DNA from: Kiritimatiellia bacterium
GTDB taxonomy: Bacteria > Verrucomicrobiota > Kiritimatiellia > RFP12 > UBA1067
Direction of reading: 5' to 3'
Assembly (NCBI GenBank): GCA_027858965.1
Contig: JAQIBS010000244.1
Coordinates: 17,122-81,121 of the forward strand
Length of the DNA stretch: 64,000 bases
This document shows positions 31,302-38,285 of this stretch, piece after piece (the stretch's first letter is position 1; each line of letters starts with the position of its first letter). Under the pieces are notes generated by a model. It made no database searches. It saw nothing but the letters and a program-made list of their open reading frames with translations, and was not told the origin of the DNA. The position numbers and the translations under genes were made by a program.

Positions 31302-34197
31302 CGATGATGATCGTGCCATGAATTTCCCGAATATATCCATCAGCACTCTGCATAACTGATTTACCATCATACGTTACCAATGAAAGCTGACTGGTCGTCA
31401 GCTTAGGATCAAAACGCAGACTCGTTGATCCCAACGTGCCGATCAAGTCAAGCTGACCGCTCCAGCCATCACTGCTCTGGGTGGTAAACGAAATTTCGCC
31501 GGTACCCAAATCAATCGTGCTGGCAGCTCTCACATTGAGAGTCCCCATACTATTTGTATAGCTACTGTTATTCAAGGTGCCACCATCCAGGATCACGAAG
31601 CTGTTTGCCGCTAGCACGCCGTTGGTACCAAGAGTCAAAGTACCTTCGCTAACAGTTGTTGAGCCCGTATGCGTGGTCGGGAATGCGAGCGACAAATTTC
31701 CGGTCCCCTCTTTGACCAGCGCAACATCATCCTTTACTGTGCCGCGATAAGTAGTATCTATATTCTGGTCAATCGTCAGCACGGCAGGACGGGAAGCGGA
31801 GTTAACAATGGCTGCATTGGCTCCAGTATTCCCGGTATTCATCAATCCGGCAATCCTCTGATCAAAACCTTTCATATCGAGACCTGCATACTCACCATTA
31901 TTAACCTCCGCAAAGTGTACATTCAGCACCGAAGCGGAGGAAATGGTATTTGTAGCTCCCATAAAGAGAGTGCCACGGGTAATATCGGTACTACCGAGGT
32001 AGCTATTATTGCCCCGCAATTCAACTCCGCGGTTTTTATCCCAGGGATTCGTACTGGTTCTGAATTGAATCGGAACTGTAGCATCGGAGATATTTCCACT
32101 GATAATCAAGTGGCCGTTATTCTGGGCACCTACGCGCGGTACCGAAGAAACCAGCAGGATGGGACCAGCCCACTCTGCAGTTGCATCCTTAGCTGCTTCA
32201 AGAGCACCCCGGTTGCTTGACGATGAAGTTGGCGGTATATTAGACTCTGATGTGATGCCAGCGCCACTCAAAGAGAGGGTTTCGCCACTTACAACCACAC
32301 CATCCTCAAGTTCCAATTGGGCTCCCTCTTTAACAACCATTCCGCCAGCCGTACTTCCTAAACTCATATTATCTGTGATTCGCAGAACCTTATTCTCAAC
32401 AGTAGTCACACCATCATAGCTGTTAGATGCACTCATCAGCACTACACCATAGCCAGTTGCAGTAACACCACCTGTACCCACCAGTTGTTTTGCTACGGTC
32501 AGAATTCCGGTATAAGAACCCATGAAGAATTTTGCCCCACCAGAGTCAAGCGTCACTCCGCGGTTATTGGCAGCAAACAGGTAGTTGGTATCAGCCCGCA
32601 ACCAACCGCCATCAAAGGTAATCTGGTCCTGCACAAAAGTTGAAGGATAGAGGCCAAGTGAATCCTCAAAAGGCAGATAAAGCGTACCACCTATAATATA
32701 TGCTTTTCCTGTAAAAGTGTTGGTCTGCATCATGGTAAAGGTGCCTTCCCCCGCTTTTGTAAAATCCGCCCCATCAAGAATCTGTCCGTTAAATACATCT
32801 GTCTGAACACCCCTGATATGCAGAGAAACCGATTGGCCAAGCGCATTGGTCATAACAATATCATTTGTCCCGATCAGACCTCCGAAGTTAATAGCAGTAT
32901 TATCAGTAAATGAGAGTGTCCCCGCAGACTCACTCGTATTGAAGGTGCTTCCGCCGATTGACATAGAGGATGCAAGCGCCAGAGTGCCCTCCTGAATCAC
33001 GGTCTCTCCCCTGAAAAGGTTATCCCCGGTAGCCAGTGTAAAGGTGCCGGATCCCTTTTTAATAAGATTTATACGATCGCTCATAATTCCATCATAGGTA
33101 TAAGCACTGGAATTATTAACCGTCAGCGTAGAAAATTCAGTGGAGGAGTTGATAACCTCACGTCTCATGGTAGTGCCGTCATCGATCAATCCCTTGATCT
33201 CCTGATTCTGTCCACCCAGATCCCATTCCGCCCAATCTACATCTGAGCCGTTGCCTAATCTGACAACACTCTGTAGAGGCAAACGGTTATCACCACCTGC
33301 CAACCGCATATTCCCCACGATAATACGGGTCTCTCCATCATAAGTATTAGTGCCGGAGATAATAACCGGGCCACCGATACTCTGATTACGGATATTAAGA
33401 TTGTATGTGACAGGCCCGTCATCGATTGTTCCCGAGACTGTCAGGGATGCAGAAGACGAAGTTGTGCCTAACCGGGTATTGGACCCTCCAAGAATTATCG
33501 CACCATCCCAGACATTACTCCCGCTTATAGATTGGATAGCACCGTTATAATTGCCTCCTGCGCCAGTAATAAAAGCCGTTTCGCCTGTAATAACAACCCC
33601 GCCTAACAGCTCCATCCTGCGATTAGCATCAACTACGGTAACGCCATCAGTTGTTCCTAATGCCGTATCACTGGCAATGCGGAGAACACAACCTGCTACG
33701 GTTGTTTTTCCTGTGTACGTGTTATCCCCGTTCAACACGAGTATCTTGGATGTGGCTCCCAAAGCGGTGATTCCGCCGGCACCACTTAAATCGCCTGTCA
33801 AATATACATGTCCGCTGTTGAGGGTGATATCCCGAGTGGCTCCCAGAGCCATATCAAAATTCACCCGGTGAGTACTGTCATCGTTATTAACAATATTTCC
33901 GCCGAGGGTAATCCTGTTGCCACCCAGTTCAAAGAGGCCTGCCCCGGAATTAAAGGTTATTCCTGAATAGGATGTATCCGCTGTTGTATCATTAACATTC
34001 ACCAGACGTGCTGTGCCGGCAAAAACCAGCGGGTCGCCCGCGACAGGAACAACATCACCACTCCAGTTATTGGTAGTGCTCCAGTTGTTATCACTGCCAT
34101 CACCATCCCATGTGGCAGCTGAAACCGGATTCGCTGTAATAACAAGAAGTAATGCAATCCATGCACAAAGTGCTAACATATTGTTTGTCTTTTTCAT
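31294..34197 (-). CDS. secreted autotransporter-associated beta-strand repeat protein
   Basis: This 967-aa protein has a signal peptide (LALCAWIALLLVITANPVSAATW) and a GAGGAG ribosome binding site. The body is a series of passenger-type repeats: YTGKTTVAG-LRI, YDGETRIIVGNMRLAGG, FRGETVIQEGTLALASS, FTGKAYIIGGTLYL, YLGSTDITRGTLFMG and HTGSTTVSEGTLTLG. No outer-membrane barrel is present. The C-terminus REIHGTIIIVR shares the Gly-Thr-hydrophobic-Arg tail seen in the protein at 12645. Probably surface-attached; role in adhesion or glycan capture is inferred. Convergent with the GH28 gene. Confidence 0.85.
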   Translation of the reverse strand: MKKTNNMLALCAWIALLLVITANPVSAATWDGDGSDNNWSTTNNWSGDVVPVAGDPLVFAGTARLVNVNDTTADTSYSGITFNSGAGLFELGGNRITLGGNIVNNDDSTHRVNFDMALGATRDITLNSGHVYLTGDLSGAGGITALGATSKILVLNGDNTYTGKTTVAGCVLRIASDTALGTTDGVTVVDANRRMELLGGVVITGETAFITGAGGNYNGAIQSISGSNVWDGAIILGGSNTRLGTTSSSASLTVSGTIDDGPVTYNLNIRNQSIGGPVIISGTNTYDGETRIIVGNMRLAGGDNRLPLQSVVRLGNGSDVDWAEWDLGGQNQEIKGLIDDGTTMRREVINSSTEFSTLTVNNSSAYTYDGIMSDRINLIKKGSGTFTLATGDNLFRGETVIQEGTLALASSMSIGGSTFNTSESAGTLSFTDNTAINFGGLIGTNDIVMTNALGQSVSLHIRGVQTDVFNGQILDGADFTKAGEGTFTMMQTNTFTGKAYIIGGTLYLPFEDSLGLYPSTFVQDQITFDGGWLRADTNYLFAANNRGVTLDSGGAKFFMGSYTGILTVAKQLVGTGGVTATGYGVVLMSASNSYDGVTTVENKVLRITDNMSLGSTAGGMVVKEGAQLELEDGVVVSGETLSLSGAGITSESNIPPTSSSSNRGALEAAKDATAEWAGPILLVSSVPRVGAQNNGHLIISGNISDATVPIQFRTSTNPWDKNRGVELRGNNSYLGSTDITRGTLFMGATNTISSASVLNVHFAEVNNGEYAGLDMKGFDQRIAGLMNTGNTGANAAIVNSASRPAVLTIDQNIDTTYRGTVKDDVALVKEGTGNLSLAFPTTHTGSTTVSEGTLTLGTNGVLAANSFVILDGGTLNNSSYTNSMGTLNVRAASTIDLGTGEISFTTQSSDGWSGQLDLIGTLGSTSLRFDPKLTTSQLSLVTYDGKSVMQSADGYIREIHGTIIIVR

Positions 34198-34383
34198 AAC
34201 TGACTCCTCTATTAAAAACCATTTGTTTTGCTATATAATACCAACCACACGACATAAGAGTATTGAAAGTGCCATTGCTTAACAAGCCAAAAATCCAGAG
34301 TGCGTCAGGACAAAACATAAAAATTGCTTTTACCTGCAGTAAAACAAAATGAAATTTGCTAATATATTTCTTGGAGAATAATT

Positions 34384-35163
34384 ATGAAATCACCATATTC
34401 TATATTTTTTAGCTTACTCTTGATCAGCTCCCTTTCCTTTGCGGCCGACAAACTACAATGCACCCCCGATGGAGTGTGTACAAGTCCGGCAGGCAAAGCA
34501 TCATCTCTTGTACCTCCTGTGGCAGGAAGCGGTCCCTCTTTCAAACCGGGAACTTCCAGCCACGAAGGACACATAGTCAAACCCTCACAGTTTGAAAAAC
34601 CCGCAGGCCAAGCTAGTAAGCCTTATCCCAAGCAGCTCTGGGCCAACTCATTCCTTTTCCGTGAACTTCCCTTACTTTCCGAAGAGGGCAAAATAGAGGA
34701 AGATCAAAAGCACGACAAGAACCTCTCCGCCGTTGATCGTATCAACGGCTACCTTAAGATAGAATCCTGGTACAACCATAAACCGGCCGATTTCAAAGGT
34801 AAATTTGTTCTGATCGAATTTGCAGCCAGCTGGTGCAGCGCCTGCAAACGCAGCCTGAAACACATTGAGCGTATCCATGCAACCTTTCCCACAGAACTGG
34901 TCGTAATAAGCATATTCGAAACAGATGCCCTTGCTAATAACGATTTCCCCCGAAAAGGTGAAGGTGAAAACATCAAACACAGTGTTGGAATCGACACCCA
35001 ACGCCGTTGCGCCAATGCACTGGGAGTATACGGGATCCCGCATGCAGTTCTGATTGAACCGGAATCCGGTGTAATTGTGTGGGAGGGAATGATTCATCAA
35101 ATCGGTTATGAACTCTCGGATAATCTATTAAAAAAATTCTTCGCCATCGGGTTGAAAAAATGA
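34384..35163 (+). CDS. periplasmic thioredoxin-like protein
   Basis: This 259-aa protein has a signal peptide (PYSIFFSLLLISSLSFAAD). After a Pro-rich, Cys-containing segment (residues 22-60), the thioredoxin fold begins near residue 115 with FVLIEFAASWCSACKRSLKHIE; the redox pair is Cys151 and Cys154 in a WCSAC motif. GVYGIPHAVLIEPESG supplies the cis-Pro region. It is like TlpA/ResA thiol-disulfide oxidoreductases that help mature c-type cytochromes; the HzsA-like CXXCH protein at 48228 would be a possible client. The CSAC active site is unusual (CGPC or CxPC is typical). GGAGAA precedes the ATG. Confidence 0.82.
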   Translation: MKSPYSIFFSLLLISSLSFAADKLQCTPDGVCTSPAGKASSLVPPVAGSGPSFKPGTSSHEGHIVKPSQFEKPAGQASKPYPKQLWANSFLFRELPLLSEEGKIEEDQKHDKNLSAVDRINGYLKIESWYNHKPADFKGKFVLIEFAASWCSACKRSLKHIERIHATFPTELVVISIFETDALANNDFPRKGEGENIKHSVGIDTQRRCANALGVYGIPHAVLIEPESGVIVWEGMIHQIGYELSDNLLKKFFAIGLKK

Positions 35164-35172
35164 GTTTTTTGT

Positions 35173-35246
35173 CCACAAAAGAACACATAGATCACAAAGA
35201 AATATTTAGAGTCTATCTTTCTCTGTGTTCTTTGTGTTCTCTGTGG
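35173..35246. repeat. imperfect inverted repeat of CACAGAG/CTCTGTG type
   Basis: Arms of about 29 bp (35173-35202 and 35218-35246) start CCACA and end TGTGG, with words GAACACA and TTCTTTGTG. The same family occurs at 3018-3082 and 63798-63858. Confidence 0.75.
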
Positions 35247-35270
35247 TTAGCTCTGAAGCTACAACAGAGC

Positions 35271-35300
35271 AAACTACAAGCTACTGGCTACTGGCTACAA
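35271..35300. repeat. heptamer tandem array (CTACTGG)
   Basis: CTACAAG, CTACTGG, CTACTGG, CTACAAG units in tandem, about 40 bp before the lipoprotein start. Confidence 0.6.
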
Positions 35301-35338
35301 GGTGGATTGCGGGCAGAGCCCGCGTTAGGATATTTAAT

Positions 35339-36340
35339 ATGAAAATACTGAATAAAAAAAATCTGTGGATATCTTTTTTAGTTCTGCTCATCTGCGGATG
35401 TGCAAGCACAAAGGCCATCCCGGACCGCAACCTGATCGAAGACCCTGAATTTACCAACTGGTTTAATATCCGCGGTCTCGGCGGGGATATTGATGACGGC
35501 AAAGAGCAAGCCGTATTCCCCAGCTCCGAGCAACTGGGAAATCCATCCTGGTCCATTGCCCAATGGGGTTCGCGCTATAATTTCGCCGACCCTAAAATCA
35601 CAGAGAAAAAACAAATCTCAAAAAATATATTTCAGCTTAACAACAAATCCAAATCCTTCACGGTTAACAGCAAAACCGGCGAGGTCGAAATGGAACTTTT
35701 TGCATCAACCTGTTATGAAAAACCACGTATCAAAGGCGAACCATGGCCTCACCTGCTGATCTCCACCCAGTTCACTGATGTGCGTGCCGCCGCTGGTTTC
35801 TGCAAGGTCCAAAATATCAAAAACCTGAAATTGAATATTAATTCACAGCTACTCAGCTTTAAAGACAACCATCCAAACCCCGATCCGGATCTGCATGCCG
35901 CCCAGTTTCTTATGCACATCATTGTACAGAACCTTACTCGGGATGATGACGGCTATGGCGACATGCTCTGGTTTGGAATTCCGATCTTTGATAACCGCCA
36001 TGAAATTATTATGGAGACATTCAGCAAGGATAGCGGCAAACCTGATGCCTCCGGCAAGTTCATCTTTAATCTTGGCCACGAAGCATTACGTCCCACAGAT
36101 GACACATTTTTCAAAAATGGCAAAATCATTTCCGGCGAAAACACTGAAGTAATACCAACTCAGGTTGACGTTATACCCTGGATTCACTACGCCTTCCAAC
36201 TGGCCCGTAAAAACGGCTTTATGCAAACAACCTCATTCCGTGACCTGTATGTTAGCGGCATGAACATTGGGTGGGAGATGCCCGGAACCTATGATGCAAC
36301 TATGCGCATCAGCAACCTCTCGCTAATTGCGGAGTACTAA
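35339..36340 (+). CDS. lipoprotein of unknown function
   Basis: The ATG at 35339 has TTAGGA upstream and begins a lipoprotein signal (NKKNLWISFLVLLICGCAS) with Cys21 as the lipidation site; the upstream extension is repeat-derived. The 333-aa product has no family that I recognise. Aromatic and Trp-rich segments (PSWSIAQWGSRYNFADP, DMLWFGIPIFDNRHE, VIPWIHYAFQLARKNG, GMNIGWEMPGTYDATMRISNLSL) suggest a beta-sandwich, perhaps carbohydrate-binding; this is only a guess. Located between the thioredoxin-like gene and eboE. Confidence 0.65.
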   Translation: MKILNKKNLWISFLVLLICGCASTKAIPDRNLIEDPEFTNWFNIRGLGGDIDDGKEQAVFPSSEQLGNPSWSIAQWGSRYNFADPKITEKKQISKNIFQLNNKSKSFTVNSKTGEVEMELFASTCYEKPRIKGEPWPHLLISTQFTDVRAAAGFCKVQNIKNLKLNINSQLLSFKDNHPNPDPDLHAAQFLMHIIVQNLTRDDDGYGDMLWFGIPIFDNRHEIIMETFSKDSGKPDASGKFIFNLGHEALRPTDDTFFKNGKIISGENTEVIPTQVDVIPWIHYAFQLARKNGFMQTTSFRDLYVSGMNIGWEMPGTYDATMRISNLSLIAEY

Positions 36341-36341
36341 G

Positions 36342-36527
36342 TTAGTGCGTAAGTTCTAAAGTGCGCGAATGCGAGAGTGCCTAATTTGAAAGCAAAACAC
36401 ACGTAAATGCGTAGTAGTCGCTCTATGAGCGACATGCCGCTCGCAGAGCGGATATTACAACCAATGCGCCAACGGCGCTACCACTTCAACTCGCGCACTC
36501 TCGCATTTTAGAACTCGCGCATTGAGT
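36342..36527. repeat. inverted-repeat-bounded hairpin cassette
   Basis: 36342-36381 (GTGCGTAAGTTCTAAAGTGC and GCGAATGCGAGAGTGC words) is inverted at 36491-36527. Between them are hairpins GTCGCTC-TATGA-GCGAC, CCGCTCGCAGAGCGG and GCGCCAACGGCGC. It fills the spacer before eboE and looks like a non-autonomous element. Confidence 0.65.
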
Positions 36528-36569
36528 TAATAGCAGGCAAAACTTGATTAAATTTTCAGCGAAAATACT

Positions 36570-37679
36570 ATGATAATACCTTACTGTTTGAACATACATC
36601 CCGGTGAGACGCTGACAGATATCCGCAGCGCCATCACCAATCATGCCCTCAAAGTCAAAGAACGCATTGCTCCGGATAAGCCCTATCCGCTGGGACTGCG
36701 CTTCAGCGCCGTAACCGTTGAAGAGTTTTCCGCCCCCGATGCACTTGATCTCTTCAAGGAACTGCTTGCATATCACAATCTCTATGCCACTGGCATCAAC
36801 GGCTTCCCTTACGGCACCTTCCATGGAACAGCAGTTAAGAGTGCGGTATACGAACCCGACTGGAGCACACCTGAGCGCGTGAACTACACCATCAAACTCG
36901 CCTCGATTCTCTCAGCCCTCTTGCCCGAAGGAATGAGCGGCAACATTTCGACAGTTCCTCTGGGATATAAGCCTGACAGCGACGAACACTCTGAGAAACT
37001 CTTTATTAAAAATATCGCAAAGCTAGCAGATGCCCTGCAGATCCTCCATCAAGAGACTGGTAAAAAAGTCACGCTTGCCATCGAACCGGAACCGGACTGC
37101 GTGATCGAGAACTGTGCTGAACTTATTGAGTGGTTTGAAAAAATTTACGCAGCAAGTAAAACTACCCGCGATTACATCGGGGTCTGCCTTGATACCTGCC
37201 ACTTTGCCGTTGAGTTTGAGAACCCGCTTAAAGTTATGCAGAAGCTCGAACAGGCCAAGATCCGAATTGAGCGTATCCAGCTCAGCTCCGCGATTTCAAC
37301 CAGGAGTTCCAAGGAATCGATTGCCGCACTGAAATCTTTTATCGATCCTGTCTACCTGCATCAGACAAAAATCAGAACAGCTGACGGCTCTATCATCTCC
37401 CTCCCCGACCTGACTGAAGAAACACTGGCTACAGCTCTCCAACATGCAGGCGCCACCCTGCGCACCCACTTCCATGTGCCCCTCTTCTTTGAGGGAACGA
37501 ATGTTCTGCAGTCAACCCACGACGATCTCTCGCCAGAATTCTTTACACATGCAACGCAGCGCAACTACCCGCTTGAGATTGAAACCTACACCTTCGATGT
37601 CCTACCACCGGAGATCAAACCAAAAAACATCATCGACTCGCTGGTAATGGAACATGAGTGGGTAGCGGAGAGGTTGTAG
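36570..37679 (+). CDS. eboE: metabolite traffic protein EboE (TIM-barrel)
   Basis: This 369-aa cytoplasmic protein has the diagnostic EboE start YCLNIHPGETLTDI followed by LGLRFSA, NGFPYGTFHG, VKSAVYEPDW and SGNISTVPLGYKP. The rest is a xylose-isomerase-like TIM barrel with metal-ligand candidates in LAIEPEPDC, GVCLDTCHFAV and HFHVPLFFEG. EboE occurs in ebo operons needed to move precursors such as that of scytonemin to the periplasm; the chemistry is unknown. It is normally beside eboA-eboD, but here it is 32 kb from the EboD-type gene and stands alone between a lipoprotein gene and a transposase remnant. Confidence 0.92.
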   Translation: MIIPYCLNIHPGETLTDIRSAITNHALKVKERIAPDKPYPLGLRFSAVTVEEFSAPDALDLFKELLAYHNLYATGINGFPYGTFHGTAVKSAVYEPDWSTPERVNYTIKLASILSALLPEGMSGNISTVPLGYKPDSDEHSEKLFIKNIAKLADALQILHQETGKKVTLAIEPEPDCVIENCAELIEWFEKIYAASKTTRDYIGVCLDTCHFAVEFENPLKVMQKLEQAKIRIERIQLSSAISTRSSKESIAALKSFIDPVYLHQTKIRTADGSIISLPDLTEETLATALQHAGATLRTHFHVPLFFEGTNVLQSTHDDLSPEFFTHATQRNYPLEIETYTFDVLPPEIKPKNIIDSLVMEHEWVAERL

Positions 37680-37725
37680 AATGTGGAATGTGGGAGGTTG
37701 TGTCCGGTCGCGACAATAAAAACCC

Positions 37726-38274
37726 TTATACATAGCTGAGAATCTGTACGGATGAATCGTTGCGCATGTCGACCAGCAGGCAAGCCAGCATTCCATCCTG
37801 CGAAAGACATCCCACCACAATGTGTTCTGCCGCATCAAGCACATATTGATTACACCAGGCCGCACGTGCCGCAGAAAAGCCTGTGATCTTTTCTGAAAAC
37901 GGCGTGATGATCAACAAACGACCGGCATCTATCGCTCGGATGTCCCGTAGGGGCAAATAATCATTTGCCCTTACATTCGCCGGGGAGGGCGAATAATTAT
38001 TCGCCCCTACGATCTGTATGACCCCATGCACGTGATCCGGCATGATGACCCATTCGTCGATGACGGCATTTGGGAAATGGGCGGGGATCTGACGCCAGCA
38101 TTCGGCGGCAATACGCCCTACGTCATTCAACCCCATACGCCCATTGGCGATGGTGCCGAACAGGGGACGGCGGTTCTGGGTGCAGATGGTAACAAAATAA
38201 TATCCGGCTTGTGCATAATCGTGCCCTTGCAGGCGGATTGATTGTCGGTGGTGGATATCGGGGTCATATTTCAC
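37726..38274 (-). CDS. truncated REP-associated tyrosine transposase (RAYT) with foreign tail
   Basis: The 182-aa frame has AGGAG about ten bases before its ATG. Residues 1-90 are a Y1/HUH transposase N-terminus: QAGYYFVTICTQNRRPLFG and WVIMPDHVHGVI with the His-U-His metal pair. Where the catalytic-Tyr half should follow, the frame instead reads through the REP pair at 37947-38010 (ANNYSPSPANVRANDYLPL). It ends in LLIITPFSEKI, NQYVLDAAEHIVVG and DGMLACLLVD, which faintly resemble a DprA/SLOG Rossmann fragment. Likely an inactive remnant created by REP-linked recombination, though the frame is open throughout. Confidence 0.8.
   Translation of the reverse strand: MKYDPDIHHRQSIRLQGHDYAQAGYYFVTICTQNRRPLFGTIANGRMGLNDVGRIAAECWRQIPAHFPNAVIDEWVIMPDHVHGVIQIVGANNYSPSPANVRANDYLPLRDIRAIDAGRLLIITPFSEKITGFSAARAAWCNQYVLDAAEHIVVGCLSQDGMLACLLVDMRNDSSVQILSYV
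37947..38010. repeat. REP pair (GTAG-headed) inside the RAYT frame
   Basis: It starts GTAGG and ends CCTAC. Hairpin 1 is GGGCAAAT-AATC-ATTTGCCC; hairpin 2 is the 20-nt palindrome GGGCGAATAATTATTCGCCC. The GTAG foot is the known recognition mark of RAYT transposases. Confidence 0.88.
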
Positions 38275-38285
38275 AACAACTCCTG

